The notes: generated by a model from the letters alone, not told the origin. Shown: positions 37,088-45,807, numbered from the stretch's first letter. The stretch: 64,000 nt of DNA from JAXGQE01 sp040766585 (GCA_040766585.1 JAXGQE010000003.1:62001-126000); one strand, 5' to 3'. Translations and numbers: made by a program.

Positions 37088-37117
37088 TTGACAGACTTCC
37101 ATTATGAGGAATATAAT
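37088..37117 (+). promoter_or_regulatory. Promoter of the marR-MATE operon
   Basis: Perfect TTGACA (37088-37093), 18-base spacer, perfect TATAAT (37112-37117). Confidence 0.88.
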
Positions 37118-37173
37118 GAAAAACGGTGATTGTTTTAATATAAAACTATTAGGTATGCGTAGGAGTGATGGAT

Positions 37174-37632
37174 TTGCCAAGCAAAAAAAAACGGAATCTT
37201 CTGCTTCGATTGGAAGAAATATTGCGCATTCTGCAGCGAGTTCTTCGTAAAACAACCGCCGAAAAAGGATTGACAGCCCCCCAATTCGGATTTTTAAGGC
37301 TCCTGCAGGAGAATCCGTCAGCAAGCCTTTCGGAACTGGCGGCCATGACGGGAGTAGGGGCCAGTTCGATATCGGGGACCATAACACGACTGGAGAACCT
37401 GAATCTGATTGAAAGAGAGCGCAGTCAGGATGACCGACGGCTGGTGGAAATCTGCATCACGCAAAAGGGCGATGCGCTGATCTCTGAAGTGCTTGATGCG
37501 CGGCTGAACGCCCTGGAGCTTTTTTACCAACACCTGAGCTTAGCAGAACTTGAATCCATGGTAGCAGCACTGGAAAGTCAAACTAATGTGAACCGAGATG
37601 AAATCAGTGGAAAAGCATCGACGAAACTTTGA
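37174..37632 (+). CDS. MarR-family transcriptional regulator
   Basis: 152 residues from TTG 37174, 8 bases after AGGAG; GTG 37165 and ATG 37168 are too close to that site. Winged helix with TAPQFGFLRLLQENP, LSELAAMTGVGASSISGTITRLE and IERERSQDDRRLVEICIT, flanked by dimerisation helices. It overlaps the MATE pump gene by 35 bases, so it probably represses this pump and is released by a toxic compound. Confidence 0.92.
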   Translation: MPSKKKRNLLLRLEEILRILQRVLRKTTAEKGLTAPQFGFLRLLQENPSASLSELAAMTGVGASSISGTITRLENLNLIERERSQDDRRLVEICITQKGDALISEVLDARLNALELFYQHLSLAELESMVAALESQTNVNRDEISGKASTKL

Positions 37633-38992
37633 ACTGAAAGAAACCATGAGCCGGACCGATATCCGATCTCTGGTGTGGAATTTAGCTTGGCCGTCCATAA
37701 CCGAAATGTTTCTCGTCTCACTGGTGAACATCGCCGATATGATCATGGTGGGTAGGCTGGGACCGGTGATGGGTCCAAAAGCCATCTCCGCTGTGGGGCT
37801 AAGTAACCAGCCTATTTTTTTTGCGATGGCACTCTTTCAGGCTTTCAATATTGGAACCACAGCCCTGGTGGCACGCTTCATGGGCTCAGGCGGCCATGAT
37901 GATGCGAATCAGACAGCCAAGCAGTCTTTTGTGATCATTGCTTTGCTTGGTGTAGTCGTCTCCATGGCGGGATTTGTTTTCTCTGAAAGCATTATCCGGT
38001 TTATGGGTGCAGAACCGGATGTGCTGCCGCTGGGAACGATTTATCTTAAAATTGTCAGCATCGGGATGATTTTCAATACCATTTCCATGGGACTGTCGTC
38101 GGTGCTTCGAGGTGCCGGGGATACGCGAACTCCTATGCGTATTAACATGTTCGCCAACATCATTAATGTGATCGGCAACTATGTTCTGATCTACGGAAAA
38201 TTTGGGTTCCCCATGCTGGGTGTTGCAGGGGCTGGGATTGCCACTTCTTTCGCTCGAGTGATCTCGGCTGGCATGATTATATATGCTGTAACTCAAGGAA
38301 AAACCATCATCCGTATTTCATTTCATGATGGATACCGATTTAACAAAGACATTGTCATGCGCATTCTGAAAATCGGTCTTCCTTCCTCTTTAGAACAATT
38401 CATCATGCGAGGCGGTCAAATCATATTTGTCCGTATCGTGGCAGGACTTGGTACGGTAACTTACGCAGCCCACCAGATATCCTTGAATATCATGTCTTTG
38501 TCATTTATGCCGGGGATGGGATTTGGAATTGCGGCCTCTACATTGGTCGGGATGAGCTTGGGAGCCAAGCGGCCGGATATTGCAGAAAGAAGCGGATATG
38601 AGACTCGGTTTTTAGGTATGATTATGGCATCGGTCATGGGTTTGCTCTTTATCGTTTTGGGACCGCAGATAATATCGCTGTACAATAGCAACCCTGATGT
38701 CATCTCACAAGGGACTACCGCTCTGCGCATTGTCGGCTTGATCCAACCGGCTCAGGCGACCCAGTTCATACTGGCTGGAGGACTTCGTGGGGCAGGGGAT
38801 ACCCGCTGGCCATTGATTTCATCGGCCGTCGGTATATGGGGGGTTCGTGTCGTTTTATCTCTGGTCTTTGTGCAGCAGCTAGGGTGGGGGTTGGCAGGGG
38901 CCTGGAGTGCTTTGGCCATCGATCAGCTGGTTCGATCGGGGCTGATCTTGGCTCGATATCGATCCGGACATTGGAAAGAGGCAAGAGTTTAA
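37598..38992 (+). CDS. MATE-family multidrug efflux pump
   Basis: 464 residues with about 12 membrane helices in two halves. WNLAWPSITEMFLVSLVNIAD, GLSNQPIFFAMALFQAFN and VLRGAGDTRTPM (repeated as GLRGAGDTRWPL in the second half) are NorM/DinF-type MATE signatures. It exports cationic drugs or metabolites in exchange for Na+ or H+. Translationally coupled to MarR. Its end overlaps the converging Crp/Fnr gene by 4 bases. Confidence 0.95.
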   Translation: MKSVEKHRRNFELKETMSRTDIRSLVWNLAWPSITEMFLVSLVNIADMIMVGRLGPVMGPKAISAVGLSNQPIFFAMALFQAFNIGTTALVARFMGSGGHDDANQTAKQSFVIIALLGVVVSMAGFVFSESIIRFMGAEPDVLPLGTIYLKIVSIGMIFNTISMGLSSVLRGAGDTRTPMRINMFANIINVIGNYVLIYGKFGFPMLGVAGAGIATSFARVISAGMIIYAVTQGKTIIRISFHDGYRFNKDIVMRILKIGLPSSLEQFIMRGGQIIFVRIVAGLGTVTYAAHQISLNIMSLSFMPGMGFGIAASTLVGMSLGAKRPDIAERSGYETRFLGMIMASVMGLLFIVLGPQIISLYNSNPDVISQGTTALRIVGLIQPAQATQFILAGGLRGAGDTRWPLISSAVGIWGVRVVLSLVFVQQLGWGLAGAWSALAIDQLVRSGLILARYRSGHWKEARV

Positions 38993-39687
38993 CTCTGTTC
39001 TGCAAGAATCTGCAAGCCCGAAATATCCTCAAGACGGACGGAAGACATGTGATAGTCGATCAGTCCGTCTTCTTTCATCAATTTCATTTCCCGAGACAGT
39101 GATGGACGGCTGACATTAAAGAACTGAGCCAGTTCATGGCGTTTTACAGGAAGCAGAAAAGTGCTGCTTCCGTTTTTTTGATACAATTCCAGCAGGTAGG
39201 TGGCCAGTTTCCCGCGGATGGTTTTAATCGCCATATACTCCACTTGGCGGCTTAGGGTTAGAGCTCGCGATGAGATAATGGTTAAGAGATTGACAATCAT
39301 GGTGCGATGGCTGGCACACATGCGTGGACATTCGCCAACGATGACATGTGGAGGCAAAAACATGACGATTGTTTTTTCCTGGGCATATACACTGGCAGGC
39401 CAGTGATGATTTCCAGCAAAAGCAGCCGCTTCGCCAAACATCTGTCCCGTTTCTGCGATTCCGATTAATATTCTGCTGCCGGCCGCCGTCTCTTTCATAA
39501 TGGAAACTGAACCGGAGAGGACCATTCCGACGCCCAGGTACCGATCCCCGTGCAGGGCAATAACATCCCCCTTGCGATAAGTGCGGATAATGGGCTGCAA
39601 ACACTCCAGCATCGTTTGGAGTTCATCAATATGAATATTGTTGAATAGAGGAATTCTCAAAAGAATTTTCTCCCATTTCTTATACAA
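38989..39687 (-). CDS. Crp/Fnr-family regulator, HcpR-like by context
   Basis: 232 residues from TTG 39687 (minus-strand AGGGGGA 6 bases before). The cNMP-binding-like fold has TYRKGDVIALHGDRYLGVGM and ETGQMFGEAAAFAG without the full cAMP-binding motif; the C-terminal winged helix has RHELAQFFNVSRPSLSREMK. There is no CxxC cluster at the N-terminus. It is divergent from an Hcp-like gene, and a palindrome GTAACAATTGTTAC sits between them. In other anaerobes HcpR, a Crp/Fnr protein, controls hcp under nitrosative stress; assignment as HcpR is inference. Confidence 0.85.
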   Translation of the reverse strand: MYKKWEKILLRIPLFNNIHIDELQTMLECLQPIIRTYRKGDVIALHGDRYLGVGMVLSGSVSIMKETAAGSRILIGIAETGQMFGEAAAFAGNHHWPASVYAQEKTIVMFLPPHVIVGECPRMCASHRTMIVNLLTIISSRALTLSRQVEYMAIKTIRGKLATYLLELYQKNGSSTFLLPVKRHELAQFFNVSRPSLSREMKLMKEDGLIDYHMSSVRLEDISGLQILAEQS

Positions 39688-39704
39688 AGCAAATCCCCCT
39701 GCTG

Positions 39705-39718
39705 GTAACAATTGTTAC
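39705..39718 (+). promoter_or_regulatory. Palindromic operator GTAACAATTGTTAC
   Basis: Perfect 14-base palindrome, GTAAC-N4-GTTAC. It overlaps the -35 of the promoter for the Hcp-like operon and lies 18 bases before the start of the Crp/Fnr gene on the other strand. From memory, this is the form described for clostridial HcpR sites; that should be checked. Confidence 0.75.
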
Positions 39719-39739
39719 TGACATTTGTTCTAGTATAAT
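39712..39739 (+). promoter_or_regulatory. Promoter of the Hcp-like operon
   Basis: TTGTTA (39712-39717), 16-base spacer, perfect TATAAT (39734-39739). The operator covers the -35. AT-rich sequence here could also hold the divergent promoter. Confidence 0.65.
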
Positions 39740-39806
39740 ATATTATAGGGAATAAGACAACTCAATCCACAAGGCAAAGACCAAAGAAGATCAGGGAGGA
39801 GCCAAA

Positions 39807-41312
39807 ATGGAACATGGGCATCATGACAGTCAAAGTAGTTTTCAAAACGGTGCTTCAGGGAATGCAATTCATTTTCTGAAGAACAGCATTCTAATGGAAT
39901 TGAAGCGGTTAAGCAGATATATGGTTGAAGCTATATACTCAGGAGCGGATCCTCATCCGGAAATGTTCAATCTGGTTATTCGTTCGCTGCCTCTGGTATA
40001 TCCCAACCTCAATAGCAATAAACAAGCTCTTCAGGACCGGGCAATGCAGCTCTCCTTTATAGTGAAACAGCTCCAAAATGGTCAATCCATGGATACCATC
40101 GAAATGGGGAGTAAAGGGGGAGACCTTCGGGTCGGGACCGAGTTTCCTGCCCAGGAATTCCATCAAGATCTACATCCCGACATGGATGTTCGTTCCATTG
40201 AGAATCTGACTGCAGAATGTTTGCAGTGTGCAGCCTGGTATGCCTACCGGGCTCAAGAGCTGGGTGCGGATTTATTCGATGTCCGTGATGGATTCATCAC
40301 GGCGTTAAGTGCCATGGGGCAGAAAACCACGGGACTCGGAGCAGCCATAAGCCATCTGATGGAAGCCAGCCAACTTGTGTGTGCCTGTGCTGCTCTGCTG
40401 GAGCAGCTGGAGAATGAAAAGCTGGGTGAGCCGGTGGATCGAACCATGACGGTCGGGTTCCCTGCACCGGGGACTATCATTGTGGCTGGTGCAGACGCCA
40501 GCAAACTCAAAGAAATACTGGATTATGGGATCGAACAGGGGATCTCGGTTTTTACTGCCGGCGAACTGGGATATCTGCACAGCCGCCCGGAGATCTTTTC
40601 AGCCATATCCTTAAAAGGCCATACCCATATCGGCCAGTTAAACCAAAAGGATCTGGCTGGTATTGCGGTGGTGAGCACAGATTGGGATGGACCTTTGAAA
40701 GCGCCGGATGGAATGGAATATTCAGTGGGTCTGGCAGGAAAAGGGGGAGTACAGTCAGTTTCGTCGCTGAAAGAAGAACTTATAGACTTGAAAAGATTTG
40801 ATGGGATTGATAAATCTGAAAATATTCGGCATCAGGGGTATGCCTGCACAAGCGGAGCGTATAGAGGGTTGACTGCCAGAAAAGAGGATTTGGCAGATAT
40901 GTTGAGAAACGGCGAAATCCAGTCGATTGAAATCCATCTGGGATTCAATCCGAACACAACATCCCCTGGCAGCAAAGGAATTTGGCAGATTACCACAGGA
41001 GGCGATCTCTATCCCTTGGAAAAAGGAGAATCAAATCAGAGGGATCATCTGAGATTTCATCTGGGTCCGAACCACCATGTATTCTATGTTTACTTATTCT
41101 TGATTGAACTGGCCGGCTCACTGGGATGCAGCTTGCAGCAGATTCCTTATCGCTTCATTGTGAAGGATTCCCTCCCAGAAGAGACAGGCCTTATCCTGGG
41201 ATTAATCAGTATGGGATTCAAGCATTTTTCGCTTCACTCAGGATGGAAGGATAAGGTAACCCTGAAAGTGTGGGACATATTCCAGGAAAGATTCAATCTG
41301 CAGATCCTCTGA
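39807..41312 (+). CDS. Hybrid-cluster-protein (Hcp)-fold protein lacking the cluster ligands
   Basis: 501 residues, ribosome site GGGAGGAG. The middle part GTIIVAGADASKLKEILD...GISVFTAGELGYLHSRPE follows the Hcp block ILISGHDLKDL...VYTHGEMLPAHGYPEL, and the C-terminus (IELAGSLGCSLQQIP, ...GLISMGFKHFSLHSG) aligns with LAEKLGCGVNDLP...LLSLGVKNI of E. coli Hcp. But the N-terminal CxxC cluster is absent, the hybrid-cluster His is Ala229, and the Cys positions (GGCDGAR, LACGKYR, QCNDAYS blocks) are replaced. Only Glu253 remains. So it is an Hcp relative that probably cannot bind the hybrid cluster; role unknown. Confidence 0.85.
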   Translation: MEHGHHDSQSSFQNGASGNAIHFLKNSILMELKRLSRYMVEAIYSGADPHPEMFNLVIRSLPLVYPNLNSNKQALQDRAMQLSFIVKQLQNGQSMDTIEMGSKGGDLRVGTEFPAQEFHQDLHPDMDVRSIENLTAECLQCAAWYAYRAQELGADLFDVRDGFITALSAMGQKTTGLGAAISHLMEASQLVCACAALLEQLENEKLGEPVDRTMTVGFPAPGTIIVAGADASKLKEILDYGIEQGISVFTAGELGYLHSRPEIFSAISLKGHTHIGQLNQKDLAGIAVVSTDWDGPLKAPDGMEYSVGLAGKGGVQSVSSLKEELIDLKRFDGIDKSENIRHQGYACTSGAYRGLTARKEDLADMLRNGEIQSIEIHLGFNPNTTSPGSKGIWQITTGGDLYPLEKGESNQRDHLRFHLGPNHHVFYVYLFLIELAGSLGCSLQQIPYRFIVKDSLPEETGLILGLISMGFKHFSLHSGWKDKVTLKVWDIFQERFNLQIL

Positions 41313-41388
41313 TTCGCTCAATCCGAGAAAAGCATCTTTTCAATCATAGCAAAGAAATGGGATTCATTGGCGAAAGGAGGGAACTCGA

Positions 41389-41715
41389 ATGATCGAAACG
41401 CACTACAATTTTACCCTGACGGACAAAAAAGTCATCGAGCGCATTGTGGATGATGCCCATGCCAATTTGAATCATGTTGTGCTGGGGGAAAAGGATGCAC
41501 TGCCAGAGCACTATTCCAATTCGAACGTGTACCTGGTGATCGTGCAAGGAGTTTTATCAGCACGTTTTGGTGAACAGGACGAGAAAGAATATCCGGCTGG
41601 CAGCATTCTGCATGTTCCATACAATGTGAAAATGAATATGCGCAATGGACAGGAAGCGCATCTGGAATTTTTCATATTCAAAGCACCGCATCCTGATACC
41701 CTGAAAACAGAGTAA
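41389..41715 (+). CDS. Small single-domain cupin protein
   Basis: 108 residues, ribosome site AAAGGAGGG. One cupin barrel: EHYSNSNVYLVIVQG is the first cupin motif (first His present, but HxH and Glu reduced) and YPAGSILHVPYNVKM the second, with His and Asn. It lies between the Hcp-like gene and a conserved hypothetical in the same direction, with about 75-base gaps and no terminator. It may bind a metal or small ligand; function unknown. Confidence 0.75.
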   Translation: MIETHYNFTLTDKKVIERIVDDAHANLNHVVLGEKDALPEHYSNSNVYLVIVQGVLSARFGEQDEKEYPAGSILHVPYNVKMNMRNGQEAHLEFFIFKAPHPDTLKTE

Positions 41716-41787
41716 AAAATGTAAGCCCTACATATGCTAAGGGGCTTAGGATGTTCGCGTCAGCAAATAATGAATGGAGTGATCGAT

Positions 41788-42594
41788 TTGAAATTTGTAT
41801 TTGCCCTTACTTCCTCAGAATCAAAGAGACTCATCGCTCGTGGGGTTATGCAGCTCCCTCAGATCAAAGAAGCCCTGTTGCATCATAAAATCATCTTGGC
41901 TGCTGGAACAACCAATACTTTCATAGCGGAAGAAATCATGGGAAAATCAGTGGCTGACCGGTGGCGGTACTGCTTTGGCATCATTTCAGAAGGACTGCCC
42001 TGCACTTCCCCGGAAGATGAACGTGAGCCTCTTTTTGTATTTGTTCAAGGGGAAAAAAAGGATGTAGGATTCAGGGAAGCCGTAAAAGATATACAGCAAA
42101 AGGATGTATTCATTAAAGGGGCTAACGCTGTGGACGGCAAGCGTCATACGGGTGTACTGGTGAACCATGCCAGCGGCGGAACAATGGGTTTTGCAACCCC
42201 GTATCTGATAGCGTCTCAAGCCCATGTCATTATCCCGGTGGGATTGGAGAAATGCATACCATCGGTGGAAGATGCAGTTTCATTTGCTGCACCCGGTGAA
42301 ATCGACGATGGATTCGGATACAAAAACTGGCTGGCAGAAATCCAGGTGCCTCAGGCAGTGATTATAACTGAGATTGAGGCAATTAATATTCTCACCGGCG
42401 CCCAGGCAACCCTCATGGCAGCCGGCGGTGTAGGCGGGTCAGAAGGAGCCGTGATCCTTGGAGCGGCTGGGGATTCGACCCAGATTAACTCATTGAAAAC
42501 ATTGATTGCTGGAATCAGGGGTGAGCCTTCTGTTGTTGGACGCCGTCAGACTTGTTCCGATTGCAAAAGCCCCTGCTCAGCTTTTCATCAGTAA
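41788..42594 (+). CDS. Conserved hypothetical with GTT/ISOCOT-like N-terminus and Cys tail
   Basis: 268 residues from TTG 41788 (TGGAGTGA upstream). I do not recognise a named family. Visible features: HHKIILAAGTTNTFIAEEIMG, reminiscent of phosphosugar-binding GTT loops; DVFIKGANAVD and a glycine-rich AAGGVGGSEGAVILGAAG near the C-terminus; then a C-terminal CSDCKSPC that could bind a metal. No signal peptide or membrane helix. It is the last gene of the Hcp-like unit, which ends at the terminator at 42635. Confidence 0.7.
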   Translation: MKFVFALTSSESKRLIARGVMQLPQIKEALLHHKIILAAGTTNTFIAEEIMGKSVADRWRYCFGIISEGLPCTSPEDEREPLFVFVQGEKKDVGFREAVKDIQQKDVFIKGANAVDGKRHTGVLVNHASGGTMGFATPYLIASQAHVIIPVGLEKCIPSVEDAVSFAAPGEIDDGFGYKNWLAEIQVPQAVIITEIEAINILTGAQATLMAAGGVGGSEGAVILGAAGDSTQINSLKTLIAGIRGEPSVVGRRQTCSDCKSPCSAFHQ

Positions 42595-42634
42595 CTGGAC
42601 AGGATACATACGATGTGACAGTGCTTTGTCCCAG

Positions 42635-42663
42635 CGGGAAACTGATTTCAGTTTCCCGTTTCG
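42635..42663 (+). terminator. Terminator of the Hcp-like operon
   Basis: CGGGAAACTGA pairs perfectly with TCAGTTTCCCG around TT, followed by TTTCG. Confidence 0.85.
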
Positions 42664-42676
42664 TTTCTTGGATTCG

Positions 42677-42704
42677 TTGACATCATTTCTGGCAGTGCTA
42701 TAAT
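42677..42704 (+). promoter_or_regulatory. Promoter of the arsR-carboxypeptidase operon
   Basis: Perfect TTGACA (42677-42682), 16-base spacer, perfect TATAAT (42699-42704), 33 bases before the ArsR start. Confidence 0.85.
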
Positions 42705-42736
42705 GGGGCTAAGGTTTACTGTGGAGGGATCGTTCA

Positions 42737-43129
42737 ATGAAAGATCTTCAAAAATGTCTGAAAGCCATTTCGGATGAAACGCGGTTCCAGCTTTTTTCCA
42801 TACTCCTTTCTTCGGACTGCTGTGTTGGCACACTGGCTAAGCACCTGGGAGTTACGGAAGCCAATGTCTCGCAGCATCTACAGATTCTCAGGAAGGCAGG
42901 CTTGGTAGTGGGCGAAAAAAGAGGATACTGGACGCATTACTCTGTGGTGAGAGGCAAGATCGATAAGATGGCAATCGCCTTATCGGGTATGGCAGAAAAT
43001 CAGGAACAAAGGTTTCTCTGCCCCAAAAATTCCGGGCAGTCCACCATGGGTAACGAAAAAACGCTGTGCAACAGCTGCTGCGTTTTAAGCGGTCTGGACA
43101 GTCTGCGATTGGAGGCGTCGAACGAATGA
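42737..43129 (+). CDS. ArsR-family regulator with extra cysteines
   Basis: 130 residues. The HTH core KAISDETRFQLFSILL, SSDCCVGTLAKHLGV and TEANVSQHLQILRKAGLV is ArsR/SmtB. DCCVG stands where ArsR has ELCVCD, giving Cys28 and Cys29, and the C-terminus adds LCPKN and LCNSCCV. These could form a metal or thiol-sensing site (inference). Ribosome site GGAGG; the stop overlaps the start of a carboxypeptidase gene as ATGA, so they are coupled. Confidence 0.88.
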   Translation: MKDLQKCLKAISDETRFQLFSILLSSDCCVGTLAKHLGVTEANVSQHLQILRKAGLVVGEKRGYWTHYSVVRGKIDKMAIALSGMAENQEQRFLCPKNSGQSTMGNEKTLCNSCCVLSGLDSLRLEASNE

Positions 43130-44076
43130 ATAAGTATCGATACCGCCAAATAGCTACACTTATCTGTATTGTTCTTCTCAGCTGTGTGTGTATCTGCGCT
43201 TGCCAGAAAACACCCATACCCGATCCGGGAAACGGTGATGATAACCAGAATGGAGAGGTTCCGGATGATAGTGAGAGCCCGGATGAGAATCCGGATGATC
43301 AGGATGAACCCGATGATACTGATCCAGATGAAGGGACAACACCACCAGAAGATAATACACCCCAGCCACCACCCGACAATTCGAATGATGAAGATAATGT
43401 GGATGATGGTGACGACGGATACATTGGGGATTTGTCGTATGAGGCAACCACCACGGTTGACAGCAGCGGAAAAACGATGGTGATCAATACCTCCAGCATC
43501 CTGCTGCTGGTAAACAAAACCAGAAATCTTGCTGCAGACTATTCTCCCAGCGATCTGGTGAAACCCCGTGTTCGATTTTCTTTTGACGAAGACATTCCCA
43601 AAAGGTATTTACGCAGGCCGGCTGCTGAAGCCCTGGAAAGGCTGTTTGAAGCGGCAGACAATGCCGGTCACCGGCTGTATGGGGTCTCCGGGTATCGTTC
43701 CTATGCCACCCAGAAAAGTATATTCGAACGAAATGCTGCAGAAAAGGGTGAAGAAGTAGCCAATCGGACATCGGCAAAGCCCGGCCAAAGCGAGCATCAA
43801 ACCGGGCTGGCCATGGATATTTCATCGAAAGCCGCCGATTATCGCCTGCTCACATCTTTTGGGACCACTCCGGAAGGAATCTGGGTCAAGGAGAATGCAC
43901 ACAAGTTTGGGTTTATCATTCGCTATCCCAAAGGGAAAGAGGAAATCACCGGGTACAGCTATGAACCGTGGCATTTACGGTACGTGGGTAAAGAGGCGGC
44001 CCGATATATCTATAGTCATTCTTTGACACTGGAAGAGTATTTTCACACTATGTACGATTATCCCATGAATCAGTGA
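43126..44076 (+). CDS. VanY/DacB-like D,D-carboxypeptidase lipoprotein
   Basis: 316 residues from ATG 43126. A signal peptide ends with a lipobox-like LLSCVCICAC (Cys about residue 26). A low-complexity linker of Asp, Pro, Glu and Asn extends to about residue 100. The peptidase M15 domain has SGYRSYATQ, the zinc motif SEHQTGLAMDI and EPWHLRY. It trims the terminal D-Ala of peptidoglycan stems outside the cell. Its coupling to an ArsR regulator is unusual. A terminator follows. Confidence 0.9.
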   Translation: MNKYRYRQIATLICIVLLSCVCICACQKTPIPDPGNGDDNQNGEVPDDSESPDENPDDQDEPDDTDPDEGTTPPEDNTPQPPPDNSNDEDNVDDGDDGYIGDLSYEATTTVDSSGKTMVINTSSILLLVNKTRNLAADYSPSDLVKPRVRFSFDEDIPKRYLRRPAAEALERLFEAADNAGHRLYGVSGYRSYATQKSIFERNAAEKGEEVANRTSAKPGQSEHQTGLAMDISSKAADYRLLTSFGTTPEGIWVKENAHKFGFIIRYPKGKEEITGYSYEPWHLRYVGKEAARYIYSHSLTLEEYFHTMYDYPMNQ

Positions 44077-44102
44077 TTATCCCCATGATGTTTGGACAGA
44101 TG

Positions 44103-44131
44103 AAAGGCCCTGCCGTTTGGCAGGGCTTTTC
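44103..44131 (+). terminator. Terminator of arsR-carboxypeptidase operon
   Basis: GCCCTGCC (44107) pairs with GGCAGGGC (44119-44126) around GTTT, followed by TTTT. Confidence 0.88.
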
Positions 44132-44194
44132 TGAAGAAAGGTCGTGTCGGGTTGGAGAGTATGTGAGCCAGAGTAGGCAGGATTTTAGTCAAGG

Positions 44195-45091
44195 TCAGGA
44201 TTGTCCCGACGATGTAGAAGGGGTTTTTCCGCCTTTATCATCTCCAGCATCAACAGGAGCACCAGGGCCATCTCCTTCTCGGTTCGGCTCAGGGGGTGAG
44301 ACAGATCCATTGCTGTCATCGGGCACATAATTCTGATTGCCGTTGGAGGTGCCATCGGTAAATCCCGAATTATGCTTCCCGGACTGTATTGTTTTCTGCA
44401 CGATATCTTGAACGGAAGAATGGATCCAGTCATGATCTTGTATGACCGCCGGATCCGGGCTGCTGTCCCGCAGTCTTTCGATCAGCCTCAATTTGCCGAA
44501 AGTAGTACCCATTTGGCGTGCTTCCATGACACGAGCGGGAGTATCCTGGGCAGTATGGATTTGCAGTCGAATCTGATTACGTTCAGCAGCCTGCCGGAGA
44601 GTGACAGATACTTTCTCCATGAGCTTGGCTGCGTGTTCTTCATTGGCTGAGGCTACAGCAATCATCATCATGTTATCCTGGTTGGCCTTCAGATATTGCA
44701 GTGACCGGAGCTGCTCAAGTGTTTTTTCTACGGCAGTGTCAGCATGGTAATGCTGGACATGCAGAGATTGGACCAGTTCCTGGGATTCAACATCACAGGT
44801 ACGCACCTGAATGATCCTGTCAAAACGATTGAGGGTATACTCGATGGAAGGGTTGACATCCATACTGATGTAGCTGTAGGGAGTAAAATACGCATAAGCG
44901 CTGACGGTCAGCATAAGAACCAGGGAAGCCGCCATAGAAAGGATAAACGGCAGGTTCCTATGACCAGCCCCCGGGGCGAGATCCATTTCATCGCCTACGG
45001 AATAGTTGCGATTGCGGAGGCGGACAAATGAGCCGTCCTGCTTTAAAACCAGAGCGTACTGGTTGTTAATTTCTACGACAACGCTTTTCAT
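44195..45091 (-). CDS. rsgI: Anti-sigma-I factor RsgI-like
   Basis: 298 residues. N-terminal RsgI domain MKSVVVEINNQYALVLKQDG, then one membrane helix at about residues 50-72 and an outer domain starting SYISMDVNPSIEYTLNRFDR, characteristic of RsgI. The C-terminus is a short disordered tail rather than a carbohydrate-binding module. It overlaps the sigI gene by 4 bases (ATGA on the minus strand). It holds SigI inactive until an extracellular or heat signal. Confidence 0.92.
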   Translation of the reverse strand: MKSVVVEINNQYALVLKQDGSFVRLRNRNYSVGDEMDLAPGAGHRNLPFILSMAASLVLMLTVSAYAYFTPYSYISMDVNPSIEYTLNRFDRIIQVRTCDVESQELVQSLHVQHYHADTAVEKTLEQLRSLQYLKANQDNMMMIAVASANEEHAAKLMEKVSVTLRQAAERNQIRLQIHTAQDTPARVMEARQMGTTFGKLRLIERLRDSSPDPAVIQDHDWIHSSVQDIVQKTIQSGKHNSGFTDGTSNGNQNYVPDDSNGSVSPPEPNREGDGPGAPVDAGDDKGGKTPSTSSGQS

Positions 45092-45807
45092 CGTCTCATT
45101 TCCTCCTTCACAGGGCCTAGATACTCTGCCAAAAGTGGATAATCGCCAGTCATGATCTCGACAGCTGCTATTATATACTTTCGATGAGCTTCCATGGTTT
45201 TTCGGGGTATCGGCAGATGTTCTTCTAAATACTTAAGCGGGAGATTCTGATGCTTTTTGACCTGTTCAATGAGATTGGGATCTTTCAGGATCCTGACAAT
45301 AATTCGGGCACATGCGTTTTTGGTTTTCGCTGACTTCGGTGAACTGTCAGCCAAATCCTGAAAGCTGATATGCTGATGCTTCAGTGCATCGTGCAGGGAA
45401 TCGATTTCCCATTTCAAGGTGAAATCTTCCACATGAGCAGGGACTGAAAAACGAAGAAAAGAAGGTTGATTATCATCCTGAGAGTCGGGTTTTTCGCCTG
45501 TGAAATGAGAAGGCTCCACCAGGAATTCATTGTTCTTGTGTCGTTGGTACTTAAAATAATCAATTAAACGTCTGCGAATGACCAGATAGGCAAAGGATAA
45601 GAAAGACCCTTTTTCTGGCTGAAACGACTGGACCGCTTCAACAAACGCTTCCAGTGCAATGGAATACTCATCGTCATGAACCGTGGCAAAACGGTGGGTA
45701 AGGCGAAAAATTGAATGAAGAATGAAGGGATCCATCTCCATAAGCAGCGTCTCCAGCTCCCGGGGGTCTCTGCGAGATGCTGCTACCTGATCATTGATTT
45801 CGGGCAC
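45088..45807 (-). CDS. sigI: RNA polymerase sigma-I factor
   Basis: 239 residues from GTG 45807; the frame is open to TTG 45825, but GAGG lies 8 bases before GTG 45807. It has the SigI region 2 (HRFATVHDDEYSIALEAFVE...GSFLSFAYLVIRRRLIDYFK, in parts) and the C-terminal SigI domain (LPIPRKTMEAHRKYIIAAVEIMTGDYP in two parts). SigI lacks a usual region 4. In Bacillus it works in heat stress and in Clostridium in polysaccharide sensing. Paired with rsgI. Confidence 0.93.
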   Translation of the reverse strand: MPEINDQVAASRRDPRELETLLMEMDPFILHSIFRLTHRFATVHDDEYSIALEAFVEAVQSFQPEKGSFLSFAYLVIRRRLIDYFKYQRHKNNEFLVEPSHFTGEKPDSQDDNQPSFLRFSVPAHVEDFTLKWEIDSLHDALKHQHISFQDLADSSPKSAKTKNACARIIVRILKDPNLIEQVKKHQNLPLKYLEEHLPIPRKTMEAHRKYIIAAVEIMTGDYPLLAEYLGPVKEEMRR

